A DNA stretch of 64,000 bases from contig JAKCDU010000003.1 of assembly GCA_021838445.1 (NCBI GenBank), positions 1 through 64,000 of the forward strand, written 5' to 3'. The notes under the pieces were generated by a model. That model was not told the origin of the DNA. It made no database searches and saw only the letters and a list, made by a program, of their open reading frames with translations. Numbering within the stretch: the first letter of the stretch is position 1; the number at the start of each line of letters is the position of its first letter. The stretch comes from Actinomycetes bacterium (lineage in GTDB: Bacteria; Actinomycetota; Acidimicrobiia; Acidimicrobiales; Palsa-688). Below are positions 52,965 to 63,457 of this stretch, one piece after another. The translations under genes and the position numbers were made by a program.

Positions 52965-54058
52965 GCCGCCGCGGCCAGGCTGCGGTAGGCGTCGACCAGG
53001 CCGTCGGCGGTCCGGTGCCCGCCGAACCCCGCCACCCGGGCGTGACCGGCGGCGATGAGGTCGTCCCGGCAGGCTCGGTCCTCGACCAGGCGAGACAGGG
53101 CGGCGGCCAGCCCGTCGGCGTCGTGGGGGTCGGTGAGCAGGGCAGCCGGGCCGACCACCTCGGGCACGGCCCCCGCCCGAGTGGCGACCACCGGCACCCC
53201 CAGGGCCATGGCCTCGAGGGGGGGGAGTCCGAACCCCTCGTAGAGCGACGGGTAGGCGAAGACTGTCGCCCCGCCCACCAGGCCGACCCGGTCGGGCACC
53301 CACCCGGTGCGCTCGATGCGGTCCCGGTGGTGGGCCGAGGCGATCGACGCGGCCAGCTCGTCCTCGCCCCAGCCGACCGGACCGGCCAGCTTCAGCTCCA
53401 GATCGGGATGGTCGGCGGCCATCGAGTCGAAAGCCCGGACCAGCACGGGTAGGTCCTTGCGCGGCTCGGCCCGGCCCAGGGCCAGGATGTAGGGGCGGCC
53501 GGCCGGTCGCCCGGGCCGCAAGAGGGAGGGCACGCCGACCGCCGGCGCCACCACCCGCACCCGCTCGGCGGGCACTCCGAAGTGCTCGGTGACCTCCTCG
53601 GCCACGAAGGCCGAGGCAGTGTGGACCCACGCCCCCGTCCTCACGGCCCGGGTCACGAGGGCCGGGTACCGCAGCGACGTGGGGGTGCACAGCTGCGGGT
53701 AGCGCACCGCAGTGAGGTCCCAGACCGACACCAGTCGGGCCGAGCGACGGGTCGGTGGCACCACGAAGTTGGTGCCGTGCACCACCTGCGGCCGCCCTGT
53801 CCACCACGATCCCGAGGGCCGGTCCCACCGGTCCCAGCAGCGCAGCAGCAGCCCGGCCGGCGCCGGGCGACCGACCACCTCGATGGCGTCACCTGGCACC
53901 TGCCCTCTCAGGCGGGCCCAGCCCCGCAGGGTGAGACCGTAGGCCGACAGCTCGAGCTCGGGGCGCCCGGCGAGGTGACGGAGGAAGCCTTCGACCGCCA
54001 CTCCGATACCGGTCCGCTGCCCGAGTAGGGGGGTGGCGTCGAGGGCAACGGTCAGCAC
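52949..54058 (-). CDS. GT4 family glycosyltransferase
   Basis: A 369-residue GT-B enzyme starting at GTG 54058 (VLTVALDATPLLGQRTGIGV, core DATPLLGQRTGIG). YILALGRAEPRKDLPVLV and YPSLYEGFGLPPLEAMALGVP (core YEGFGLPPLEAM) give the donor domain and E(x7)E motif, close to mannosyl/rhamnosyl transferases of the wbpY/mfpsA type. It is divergent from cofD by 23 bp. Confidence 0.88.
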   Translation of the reverse strand: MLTVALDATPLLGQRTGIGVAVEGFLRHLAGRPELELSAYGLTLRGWARLRGQVPGDAIEVVGRPAPAGLLLRCWDRWDRPSGSWWTGRPQVVHGTNFVVPPTRRSARLVSVWDLTAVRYPQLCTPTSLRYPALVTRAVRTGAWVHTASAFVAEEVTEHFGVPAERVRVVAPAVGVPSLLRPGRPAGRPYILALGRAEPRKDLPVLVRAFDSMAADHPDLELKLAGPVGWGEDELAASIASAHHRDRIERTGWVPDRVGLVGGATVFAYPSLYEGFGLPPLEAMALGVPVVATRAGAVPEVVGPAALLTDPHDADGLAAALSRLVEDRACRDDLIAAGHARVAGFGGHRTADGLVDAYRSLAAAAQPRR

Positions 54059-54081
54059 CCCGCCGAGGATAGGGTTCTTCG

Positions 54082-55038
54082 ATGATCGTGGCTCTGGCGG
54101 GTGGAGTAGGGGCGGCCCGCATGCTGAGCGGCCTGGTCCAGGTCGCACCCCCCGAGCAGGTGACCGCAGTGGTCAACACCGGGGACGACACGGTGATGCA
54201 CGGCCTGTATGTCAGCCCCGATCTCGACACCGTCACCTACACCCTCGCCGGGATGATCAACCCGACGACCGGGTGGGGTCTGCGGGACGAGACCTGGGCG
54301 GCCATGGAGGAGCTGCGCCGCTACAGCGACGGGCGGCTGGCCTGGTTCAACCTCGGTGACCGGGACCTCGGGACCCACCTGTACCGCACCAGCCGGCAGC
54401 GCGAAGGTGCCGCGCTGAGCACCGTGGCCACCGAGATTGCCGCCCGTTGGGAGGTCGGGGTCCGCATCCTGCCCATGAGCGACGACCGGGTGGAGACCCG
54501 GGTGGTGCTCGACGAGGGAACCGACGGTCGGGAGGTGGGCTTCCAGGAGTACTTCGTCGGCGCCCGCCACGACGTGCCGATACGGGGCGTACACTTCGCC
54601 GGGATCGAGACCGCCCGACCGGCGCCCGGGGTGCTCGAGGCCATAGCCGGGGCGTCCAAGGTGGTCATCTGCCCCTCCAACCCGGTGGTGTCGATCGGCC
54701 CGGTGCTGGCCGTTCCGGGGATCGCCGATGCGGTGACCGCCCGCCGGGCCGAGGTGGTGGCCGTCTCCCCCATCATCGCCGGCCGGGCGCTCAAGGGTCC
54801 GGCCGACCGCATGCTGGCCGAGCTGGGCCACGACTCCTCCGTCGTCGGGGTGGCCCGGATGTGGGCGCCCTACGCGGCCACGCTGGTCATCGACACGGCC
54901 GACGCCGGGATGGCCGCCCAGGTCGAAGCGGAAGGGATGCGGGCGGTGGTGGGACCCACGGTGATGAGCGGGCCCGACCAGGCCGCCGCCCTGGCCCGCC
55001 TGGTGCTCGGCGCCAACGCCGCAGGGGGCCCGGTTTGA
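54082..55038 (+). CDS. cofD: 2-phospho-L-lactate transferase (F420 biosynthesis)
   Basis: A 318-residue CofD/FbiA. LAGGVGAARML, VNTGDDTVMHGLYVSPDLDTV (core NTGDD, YVSPDLDT) and WFNLGDRDLGTHLYRT (core LGDRDLGTH) are family signatures. CPSNPVVSIGPVLAVPG supplies the second site. It joins the phosphoenolpyruvyl/lactyl moiety to the deazaflavin FO to give (dehydro)F420-0. It is coupled to cofE by a TTGA overlap. This F420 pair sits within glycosyltransferase genes. Confidence 0.95.
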   Translation: MIVALAGGVGAARMLSGLVQVAPPEQVTAVVNTGDDTVMHGLYVSPDLDTVTYTLAGMINPTTGWGLRDETWAAMEELRRYSDGRLAWFNLGDRDLGTHLYRTSRQREGAALSTVATEIAARWEVGVRILPMSDDRVETRVVLDEGTDGREVGFQEYFVGARHDVPIRGVHFAGIETARPAPGVLEAIAGASKVVICPSNPVVSIGPVLAVPGIADAVTARRAEVVAVSPIIAGRALKGPADRMLAELGHDSSVVGVARMWAPYAATLVIDTADAGMAAQVEAEGMRAVVGPTVMSGPDQAAALARLVLGANAAGGPV

Positions 55039-55730
55039 CCATCACGTTGATCCCGGTGCACGGGCTCCCCGAGGTCCACCCCGGCGACGACCTGGCCGAG
55101 ATGATCGCCGGTCACGCCGCCCTCGAGGACGGCGACGTGGTAGTCGTCACCCAGAAGGTCGTCTCCAAGGCCGAGAACCGTCTGGTCGAGGTGGACCCCG
55201 CCGACCCGCTCTCGCACAAGGCCCACGTCGAAGCCGAAGCGGTGCGGGTGCTACGCCGCCGAGGCGACCTGGTCATGACCGAGACCCGGCACGGCTTCGT
55301 GTGCGCCAACGCCGGGGTCGACCTCTCCAACGTGGCCCGGGGCTGGGCCGCCCTGCTGCCGGTGGACCCGGACCGCTCGGCCCGCTGGATACGCGACGGA
55401 TTGAGGGCCCGCACCGGGCTGACGCTCGGCGTGATCGTGTCCGACACGTTCGGGCGGACCTGGCGGAGGGGGGTGACCGATGTGGCCATCGGCACCGCCG
55501 GTATCGCCGGCATCGTCGACCTGAGAGGGACGACCGACGCCCTGGGGCGGGAGCTGGCCGTGACCGAGGTGTGTGTGGCCGACGAGCTGGCCGCAGCCGC
55601 CGAGCTGGTGATGGGCAAGGCATCGGGCATACCGGTGGCCCTGGTGAGAGGCGTCGAGCGTCAGTGGCTGCGCGAGTCCTCGGTGCGGGCCGAGATCGTC
55701 CGGCCCCCCCACGAGGACCTGTTCCGCTAG
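55035..55730 (+). CDS. cofE: Coenzyme F420-0:L-glutamate ligase
   Basis: A 231-residue ligase that adds glutamates to F420-0. VVTQKVVSKAENRLV, VCANAGVDLSN and VIVSDTFGRTWRRGVTDVAIG (core SDTFGRTWRRG) define CofE. The start is TTG 55035. Mycobacterial FbiB is about twice as long, as I recall, with a C-terminal nitroreductase-fold domain that reduces dehydro-F420-0. That domain is absent here, so a separate reductase is expected elsewhere. Confidence 0.95.
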   Translation: MTITLIPVHGLPEVHPGDDLAEMIAGHAALEDGDVVVVTQKVVSKAENRLVEVDPADPLSHKAHVEAEAVRVLRRRGDLVMTETRHGFVCANAGVDLSNVARGWAALLPVDPDRSARWIRDGLRARTGLTLGVIVSDTFGRTWRRGVTDVAIGTAGIAGIVDLRGTTDALGRELAVTEVCVADELAAAAELVMGKASGIPVALVRGVERQWLRESSVRAEIVRPPHEDLFR

Positions 55731-55740
55731 AGGTCGGGGT

Positions 55741-56676
55741 TCAGGCCGGGTCGGCCCGCCACCATTCGAGGAGGGAGGCCGTGCCCTCGGCGAGGGTCGT
55801 CCACGGTTTCCACCCGAGGTGGATCGACGCCCGACCCGGGTCGAGGGCCAGGCGGCGGATGTCGCCGGGGCGCGCCGGGCCCCGATCGGCGGTCGCCGGG
55901 CCGCCGGCCTGAGCGGCCATGGCCCGGTACAGATCCCTCACCGCAGTCTCGTGGCCGCTGCCCACGTTGATCAGCAGGCCCCCGCCCCGGGTCCCCGCCC
56001 GGGCCAGGGCGTCGACGGCGTCGTCCACGTAGAGGAAGTCCCGGGTGGCCCCACCGGTGCCGTGGATGACACTCGGCCGCCCGGCGACCAGATCGGAAGC
56101 GAAGGTCGTGACCACCGGACCCCCGACCCCGGGTTTCTGGCGGGGCCCGTACACGTGGGCCAGGGCCAGGGCGGTGAACTCGAGGTCGTAGGTCTCCCGG
56201 TAGGCGTAGAGGTAGTCGGTGACCGCCTTCTGGGCCACCCCCACCATGGTGCAGGGGCGCTGCGGGTGGGACTCCCGAAGCGGCAGGTCGCTCGGGTCGG
56301 GGTTGCCGTAGATGGCCGCCCCCGAGCTGTAGACCACCTTGTGGACCCCGGCCTGACGGGCCGCCTCGAGAACCCTGGTGGACCCGACCACGTGGCTCTC
56401 GGCCGATTCGACCGCTCCCGCCGCCGGTTTCGGCGCGGCCAGGTGGAACACCACCTGAGGCCGGCACCGGCGCATCAACTGCACCAACGCCGGGTCCCTC
56501 GTGTCCATCTGGTGGAAGGTGAGCCCTCCCCCCGAGACCCGCCGGGCGTCAGCCAGGTTGGCCAGACTCCCGGTGGAGAGGTCGTCGACCACGTCCACCT
56601 CGTGCCCCTCGGCCAGCAACCGGTCCGCCAGGTGCGACCCGATGAACCCGGCTCCGCCGGTGACCAGGGCTTTCAC
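55741..56676 (-). CDS. NDP-sugar epimerase-like SDR lacking catalytic Tyr/Lys
   Basis: A 311-residue extended SDR starting at GTG 56676 (GTGA overlap with the upstream gene). The NAD motif is VTGGAGFIGSH, then YSSGAAIYG, ALAHVYGPRQKPG and ATRDFLYVDDAVDAL (core RDFLYVDDAV), all close to UDP-glucose 4-epimerases. Where relatives have SPYGVAKKA, it reads CTMVGVAQKA, so the YxxxK Tyr and Lys are Val and Gln. It may bind NAD and sugar nucleotide but should not catalyse the usual chemistry. Last gene of the sugar operon. Confidence 0.85.
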   Translation of the reverse strand: MKALVTGGAGFIGSHLADRLLAEGHEVDVVDDLSTGSLANLADARRVSGGGLTFHQMDTRDPALVQLMRRCRPQVVFHLAAPKPAAGAVESAESHVVGSTRVLEAARQAGVHKVVYSSGAAIYGNPDPSDLPLRESHPQRPCTMVGVAQKAVTDYLYAYRETYDLEFTALALAHVYGPRQKPGVGGPVVTTFASDLVAGRPSVIHGTGGATRDFLYVDDAVDALARAGTRGGGLLINVGSGHETAVRDLYRAMAAQAGGPATADRGPARPGDIRRLALDPGRASIHLGWKPWTTLAEGTASLLEWWRADPA

Positions 56677-57635
56677 ACCGGCTGCGGGAGCCGCGCCTCC
56701 GACAGCTCGGCTCCCGGCTCCACGGCGTAGCCCTGGCCTATCACCGAGCACCCGGTCACCCGGGCTCCCGCCCCGATACGGGCACCCGGCCCGACGAGGG
56801 AGTCGGCGACCTCGGCCCCGGCCTCGATCACGGCTCCGGCCATCAGCACCGAACGCTGGACCACGGCGCCGGGGGCGACAGACGCGTCGTCGGCCACCAC
56901 ACTGGCCGTCACCCCGGCGTGGGGAGGTCCCAGGGGGGCGTAGGCCAGGTTGGCGGCGAGCAGCGTCGACGGCGTCCCGGCGTCGACCCAGGCGGCGTCG
57001 GAACCCAGGGCGTAGAGCCGTCCCTCGGAGACCATCTCGGGGAAGGTCTCCCGTTCGATGGAGACCTTCCGCCCGGAGGGGATCCGGTCCAGGACCGACG
57101 GTTCCAGTACGTAGGTGCCGGCGTTGATCAGGTTGGTCGGGGCCTGCCCCGGTGGCGGCTTCTCGATGAAAGCCAGTACCTGTCCGCGCTCGTCGGTGGG
57201 CACCACCCCGTAGCGGGAGGGGTCGTCCACCGGGGTGAGGGCGATCGACGCCTCGGCCCGGCGCTCGTGGTGGAACCGGACCAGGCCGGACACGTCGAGG
57301 TCGGTGAGCACATCGCCGTTGACGACGACGAACCGCTCGGACACCCCGCCCTGGAGGGCGGCGAAGCGGATGGCTCCGGCCGTGTCGAGAGGGGAATCCT
57401 CCACGGCGTACACCAGGCGCACCCCACACGCCTCCCCCCGCGGGTAGGCCTGCAGGAAGGCGTCGGGCCGGTAGCCGAGCGACAGCACCGCCTCCTCCAC
57501 CCCGTGGGCCGCCAACCATTCGAGGACCCGCTCGATCATGGGGCGCCCGCCGACGGGCAGCATCTGCTTGGGGACGGTCAGGGTCAAAGGACGCAGCCGG
57601 GTGCCCTCGCCCCCGACCAGGACCACCGCTTTCAT
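56673..57635 (-). CDS. Sugar-phosphate nucleotidyltransferase
   Basis: A 320-residue enzyme. VVLVGGEGTRLRPLTLTVPKQMLPV (core GGEGTRLRPLT, PKQMLPV) is the nucleotidyltransferase signature, VVVNGDVLTD holds the metal Asp, and FIEKPPPG and INAGTYVLEP follow. The last 80 residues are a short left-handed beta-helix (hexapeptide) tail. Position next to wbbL-like and upstream of F420 genes matches the mycobacterial mannose-1-P guanylyltransferase, so GDP-mannose synthesis is likely. Glucose-1-P is an alternative. Confidence 0.9.
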   Translation of the reverse strand: MKAVVLVGGEGTRLRPLTLTVPKQMLPVGGRPMIERVLEWLAAHGVEEAVLSLGYRPDAFLQAYPRGEACGVRLVYAVEDSPLDTAGAIRFAALQGGVSERFVVVNGDVLTDLDVSGLVRFHHERRAEASIALTPVDDPSRYGVVPTDERGQVLAFIEKPPPGQAPTNLINAGTYVLEPSVLDRIPSGRKVSIERETFPEMVSEGRLYALGSDAAWVDAGTPSTLLAANLAYAPLGPPHAGVTASVVADDASVAPGAVVQRSVLMAGAVIEAGAEVADSLVGPGARIGAGARVTGCSVIGQGYAVEPGAELSEARLPQPV

Positions 57636-58453
57636 GGACCGGCGGTACTGGAGGTGGTCGCCTTGGCGGTGGTGGCGGTGGTCGCGGCCGCGGTGGAAGG
57701 GGTGGTCGCCGGCGCCGCCGTCGAGGGCGTGGTCGCCGCCGAGGGGGTGGTGGACGATGAGGCCGCCGCCTGCTGGCTGACCAGCTTGGTGAGGTTGGTG
57801 ATCACGTAGCTCGGGGGCGGGGGGATCTTGACCGCGTCCTGGGCCGGGACGAAGGCGATCACCACCATGGCGCCGTTCTTCAGCGGCACGAGGGCCGGGT
57901 CGAGCTTGGGCAGCTGGCCCTTGGCGCCGTTGTAGAGGCTGCCGACGGTGTCGGCCGTGTCGGCGAACTCCTTCACGAACACGTGCCCGGGCGAGCCCTC
58001 GCAGGCGTTGCCGTCGAGGTAGCGGTGACCGCCCGGCAGTTGCAGCTCGGCCGCGTTGAGGGTCATGCCGACGGCACCGGCGAACTTCCCGAGAGTGGCG
58101 TTGTGCCCGGCGGCGGCCTTCACCTTGGGGTCGATGTTGATGATCCCCTCGGTGCTGGTCGTGATGCCCTGCGGGTTGGGGGCGTTCTTCCAGTTGAGGG
58201 CATTCACGAACTTGCCGCACTCGTAGACCGCGTAGCCTTCCTGCCAGACGGTGCCGACGGTGGGCGCGACGGTCCCGGCGCCGTTGATCTGGCTGATCCG
58301 ACGCTGCCGGCTGGCGTAGGTCGTGACCACCCCGAGGATGACGATCAGGGCGATGATCCCGTAATACCCCCACGGGGTCTGGCGACGATGGATCCGGCCG
58401 CCGCCGATACCGGCGGCGCGCGCCACCTTCTTGCTCGAGGATGCTCTGCCCAT
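57632..58453 (-). CDS. Single-pass membrane protein with Ala/Thr/Ser tail
   Basis: A 273-residue protein. A basic N-terminus (SSSKKVARAAGIGGGRIHRR) precedes one transmembrane helix (about 30-47). The outer domain has VWQEGYAVYECGKFVNALNWKN (core GYAVYECGKF) and two Cys. The last 45 residues are almost only Ala, Thr, Ser and Pro, a wall-spanning or glycosylated linker. I do not recognise a family. Its stop overlaps the nucleotidyltransferase start (ATGA). Confidence 0.75.
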   Translation of the reverse strand: MGRASSSKKVARAAGIGGGRIHRRQTPWGYYGIIALIVILGVVTTYASRQRRISQINGAGTVAPTVGTVWQEGYAVYECGKFVNALNWKNAPNPQGITTSTEGIINIDPKVKAAAGHNATLGKFAGAVGMTLNAAELQLPGGHRYLDGNACEGSPGHVFVKEFADTADTVGSLYNGAKGQLPKLDPALVPLKNGAMVVIAFVPAQDAVKIPPPPSYVITNLTKLVSQQAAASSSTTPSAATTPSTAAPATTPSTAAATTATTAKATTSSTAGP

Positions 58454-58460
58454 AGCGGGT

Positions 58461-59359
58461 TCAGGCTAGCGGGCGGCGGCCACGCGGCCCAGCCGGGAAC
58501 GCGAAGCGGCGCGCCGAGGCGACGGCGAGGCGCGCCACCAGGCCGACCCCGACGACGGGCAGGGCCAACCGTCGGGGCCCGGCGCTGCTGCGACGGGCGA
58601 AGAGCCACATGGATCGGTGGTGGGCGGCGAGCATGCGGTAGGGGTGCTGGTCGGCGGAGACCCCCTGGGTGTGGACCACCACCGCGGCCGGTTCGTAGCC
58701 GACGGCCCAGCCGGCCCGGCCCAGCCTCCAGCAGAGATCGACGTCCTCCATGTACATGAAGAACGCCGGGTCGAAGCCGCCGACGGCGTCCCACGCCGAC
58801 CGCCGCGCCAGGAAGCAGGCGCCCGACACCCAGTCGACGCGGGCCGGTTCGGAGTGGTCCCAGTCGAGCAACCGGTAGCGCCGGGTGAAGCGGTTACGGG
58901 GCGCGATCAGGCCCAGCGCGCCGTGACCGACGGCATCGAGCAGGTTGGGGAAGGTACGGGCGGAGGGATACAGCGATCCGTCGGGGTTGTGCAGGCGGGG
59001 CCCGACCACGCCCAGGGCCGGGTCGCGCTCGAGGGCCTCGACCAGGGCGGCCACCGCCCCCGGGGCCACCTCGATGTCGGGATTGCAGATCAGCAGGTGC
59101 AGTCCCCCGTCCCGGCCCAAGACGTCGGCCCCCCGGTTGGCCGCCCGGCCGTAACCCAGGTTGGCGCCCGTCGGGCACCACGTCGCGCCGGCCGCCGCGG
59201 CGACGGCGTCGGAGCCGTCGTCGGATCCGTTGTCGACCACGACGACGCGCGCCACCCCGGCCGCGGCGAGCGACGCCAGGCACCCCTCGAGGTGGCGCCG
59301 GCTCTTGTAGTTGACCACCACCGCGGCCACGTGGTGGGCGCCGTGGTGGCCGGCGTCGC

Positions 59360-59363
<4 letters not shown>
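58461..59363 (-). CDS. GT2 glycosyltransferase, WbbL-like rhamnosyltransferase
   Basis: A 300-residue GT-A enzyme starting at TTG 59363 (TTGA overlap). VVVNYKSRRHLEGCLASL, VVDNGSDDGS and GANLGYGRAANRG are nucleotide-binding blocks, ICNPDIEVAPG has the DxD-like metal site, and FFMYMEDVDLCWRLGRAGW (core EDVDLCWR) has the catalytic Asp. This group includes WbbL, which adds rhamnose to GlcNAc-PP-decaprenol. Rhamnose synthesis genes are in the same operon, so the assignment is plausible but unproven. Confidence 0.87.
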
Positions 59364-60300
<937 letters not shown>

Positions 60301-60301
<1 letters not shown>

Positions 60302-61620
60302 CAGGAGCGGCCCATTCCGGTGTAGGCCATCCCCGCGACGCGGGCGGCCTGCGGATGGAACATGTTGCGGGTATCGACCAGCTCGGCCCGCACCATGAGC
60401 GAGGCGGCCCGGACCAGGTCGTAGTCGCGGAACTCGGGCCATTCGGTGAGCACGACCACCGCCGACGCACCGCGACAGCACTCGTACGGGTCGTCGACGA
60501 GTTGCAGGTCCAGCCCGGCCAGGTGCCCGTTGCCCGGGGCCGGCCGGGTCGGGTCGAAGGCCCGGATCACGGCCCCCCGGCGCCGGATCCGCTCGAGCAC
60601 CGACAAGGCCGGCGAGTCCCGCAGGTCGTCGGTGCCGGCCTTGAAGGTCAGCCCCCATGCCGCCACGGTCACCCCGTCGAGCGACCCGCCGACCGCTCTT
60701 TGGACCTGCTCGGCCACGTAATCGAACTGCGCCTCGTTGGCCGAGACGGCTTCGCGCAGCAGGGCGAAGTCGTAGCCGTGATCCTGGGCGATGCGGATCA
60801 GCGCGGCGGTGTCCTTGGGGAAGCAGGAGCCGCCCCAGCCCGGCCCCGGCGCCAGGTGGTCGGCGCCGATGCGGCGGTCGTAGCTCATGCCCTGGATGAC
60901 GTCGACGGCATCGGCACCGACCGCGGCGCAGAGGTTGGCGATGGCGTTGACGAACGAGACCTTGGCCGCGAGGAAGGCGTTGCAGGCGTACTTGATGGTC
61001 TCCGACGAGGCGGGGTCGGTGATGAGCACCGGTGCGCCGAGCGGCTCGTAGACCCGGGCCAGGCGCTCACCGGCTCGGCGGTTCTCACTGCCTATCACCA
61101 CCCGGTCGGGATGGAGCCAGTCGTGGACGGCGTTTCCTTCGCGCAGGAACTCCGGGTTGGATACCACCGCCACGTCGGGGCGGCCGAGGGCCTCCACGAC
61201 CCGGCCCGCCGACCCCACCGGAACGGTCGACTTGGTCACGACCACCGCCCCCGGCTTCAGGTGGGGCGCGATCTGGGCCGAGGCCTCCTCCACGAAGTGC
61301 AGGTCGGCGGCCCCATCGGCGCCCTGCGGCGTCGGCACGCAGAGGAACACGAAGTCGGCCGTCCGCGACGCCTCGGCGGGGTCGGTGGTGAAGGCCAGGC
61401 GACCCGAGTCGAGGCCTTCGCGCAGCAACGCCTCCAGTCCCTCCTCGAGGATCGGGGGTTCGCCCCGGGACATGCGTTCGACCTTGGCCCGGTCCACGTC
61501 CACGGCGAGCACCCGGTTGCCCAGGTGGGCCAGGCACACCGCCGTGGTCAGCCCGACGTAGCCGGCGCCGATCACCGCGATATGGGCGGGAGCGAGTTGT
61601 GAAGGGGTTTCTGTCGTCAT
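60301..61620 (-). CDS. UDP-glucose 6-dehydrogenase
   Basis: A 439-residue enzyme. The NAD motif is VIGAGYVGL, followed by CVPTPQG, KSTVPVGS, NPEFLREG and the catalytic Cys 266 in GGSCFPKDT. It oxidises UDP-glucose to UDP-glucuronate. The length and all blocks are normal. It overlaps both neighbours by 1-4 bp. Confidence 0.94.
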
Positions 61621-62468
61621 CGATTCAGCAGCGCTTTCACCGTTCGTTCCAGCGATTCGTGATGGTCGGGCAGGAGCGGCACCCCGCTCAGCCGGAGGGC
61701 GGCGTTGTCGAGCACCGAGTTGGCCGGTCGCCGCGCCGGCCGCGGCGGCTGCATCTCGGCGGTGCTTATGGGCCGGACCCGATCGGGATCAGCCCCGGCC
61801 AGGGAGAGGGTGTCGCGCGCCAGGCGGTACCAGGTGGTGGGCCCCTGGTTGGTCACGTGGAACACCCCCGGGCGGCGGCCCACTCCGAGCTGCAGCAGCA
61901 TGCCCGCCAGGTCATCGGTGAAGGTCGGGCAGCCGTGCTGGTCGTCCACGAAGCGCAGTTCTCCCTCGCCGTCGGCGAGACGCAGGATGGTCTTCACCAT
62001 GTTCGAACCGTGACGGCCGCACACCCACGCCGTGCGCACGATGGTGGCCTCGGGCAGCAGCCCCTGAACCTCCCGCTCACCGGCCAGCTTCGAGCGTCCG
62101 TAGACCGAGAGGGGACCGGGATCGTCCCACTCCTGGTAAGGCTCGGCTTTGGCGCCGTCGAAGACGTAGTCGGTGGACACCGCCACGAGGTGGGCCCCGG
62201 CCAGCCGGGCCCCTTCGGCCACGTGGCGGGACCCGAGGGCGTTGACCCGGTAGGCCCGATCCGGATCGTGCTCGCAGGCGTCGACCGCGGTCCAGGCGGC
62301 GGCGTGGATGATGAGGTCGGGCACAGCGGAGGTGATGGCGGCCAGGGTGAGGTCCCGGTCGCCGACGTCGAGCATGGCGCTGGTGGCCGCGATCATCTGG
62401 TGGTGACCCCCCCGGGCGACCAGGTCGGTCCCCAGCTGACCCCCTGCTCCGGTGACCAGGATCCTCAA
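61617..62468 (-). CDS. rmlD: dTDP-4-dehydrorhamnose reductase
   Basis: A 283-residue SDR starting at TTG 62468 (TTGA overlap with rmlB). ILVTGAGGQLGTDL, HAAAWTAVDACEHDPDRAYRVNA (core AAWTAVDACE), STDYVFDG and YGRSKLAGE are RmlD hallmarks, with Tyr and Lys present. It makes dTDP-L-rhamnose from the 4-keto sugar. Confidence 0.93.
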   Translation of the reverse strand: MRILVTGAGGQLGTDLVARGGHHQMIAATSAMLDVGDRDLTLAAITSAVPDLIIHAAAWTAVDACEHDPDRAYRVNALGSRHVAEGARLAGAHLVAVSTDYVFDGAKAEPYQEWDDPGPLSVYGRSKLAGEREVQGLLPEATIVRTAWVCGRHGSNMVKTILRLADGEGELRFVDDQHGCPTFTDDLAGMLLQLGVGRRPGVFHVTNQGPTTWYRLARDTLSLAGADPDRVRPISTAEMQPPRPARRPANSVLDNAALRLSGVPLLPDHHESLERTVKALLNR

Positions 62469-63436
62469 CGGGGGACGGCACTCTTCAGCGGTTCCCACCA
62501 CCACCGGTTCTCCCGGTACCAGGCGAAGGTCTCCTCCAGGGCCCGGTCCAGGCTGTGGGTGGGGGCCCAGCCGAGGGCCCGCACCTTGGTGGTGTCCACC
62601 GAGTAGCGCCGGTCGTGGCCGAGACGGTCCTCCACGTACTCGATCCGATCCGGCCCGGCTCCGGCCAGGGCCAGCAGGCGTTCGGTGAGCTCCCGGTTGG
62701 ACAGCTCGTTGGCCGCCCCGATGTTGTAGATCTGCCCGGCCTCGCCCTGCCTGAGCACCGTGTCCACGGCCCGGCAGTTATCGGCCACGAACAGCCAGTC
62801 TCGCCGGTTCAGGCCGTCGCCGTAGAGAGGGACCTTCAGGCCGTCGAGCAGGTTGGTGGCGAAGAGGGGGATCACCTTCTCGGGGTACTGCCACGGCCCG
62901 AAGTTGTTGGAGGAGCGGGTGACGGTGACCGGTAGCCCGTAAGTGGTGTGGTACGACAGGGCGATGAGGTCGGACCCAGCCTTGGACGCGCTGTAGGGCG
63001 AGCGGGGCTCCAGCGGGTCGCTCTCGAGGCTGTCGCCCTCCTCCACCGAGCCGTAGACCTCGTCGGTCGAGATGTGCACGACCCGCTCGACGCCGAGCTG
63101 GCGGCAGGCGTGCATCACCGCGTTGGTCCCGACGCAGTTGGTGACCACGAAGTCCTCGGGACCGGCGATCGACCGGTCGACGTGGCTCTCGGCGGCGAAG
63201 TGGAGCACCGCGTCGTGTCCCTCGGCGGCGGCGGCGAAGGCCGCCATGTCACAGATGTTGGCGTGGACGAAGCGGTAACGCGATGGGTGATCCTCGGCCA
63301 CCTGGGCCAGCGTCGAGAGGTTCCCGGCGTAGGTCAGGGCGTCGTAGACGGTCACCTCGTCGTCGGTGTTGGCGAGGACCCACCGGACGTAGTTGGAGCC
63401 TATGAATCCGGCCCCGCCGGTGACCAGCAATTTCAT
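62465..63436 (-). CDS. rmlB: dTDP-glucose 4,6-dehydratase
   Basis: A 323-residue SDR. VTGGAGFIGSNYV, FAAESHVDRSI, ISTDEVYGSVEEGD (core TDEVYG, Asp and Glu of catalysis), SPYSASKAGSD and SNNFGPWQYPEKVIPLF (core NNFGPWQYPEK) define RmlB. It forms dTDP-4-keto-6-deoxyglucose. It is followed directly by rmlD. No rmlC is found in the window. Confidence 0.95.
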   Translation of the reverse strand: MKLLVTGGAGFIGSNYVRWVLANTDDEVTVYDALTYAGNLSTLAQVAEDHPSRYRFVHANICDMAAFAAAAEGHDAVLHFAAESHVDRSIAGPEDFVVTNCVGTNAVMHACRQLGVERVVHISTDEVYGSVEEGDSLESDPLEPRSPYSASKAGSDLIALSYHTTYGLPVTVTRSSNNFGPWQYPEKVIPLFATNLLDGLKVPLYGDGLNRRDWLFVADNCRAVDTVLRQGEAGQIYNIGAANELSNRELTERLLALAGAGPDRIEYVEDRLGHDRRYSVDTTKVRALGWAPTHSLDRALEETFAWYRENRWWWEPLKSAVPR

Positions 63437-63457
63437 GGCAGCTGAGACTACTTGGCC

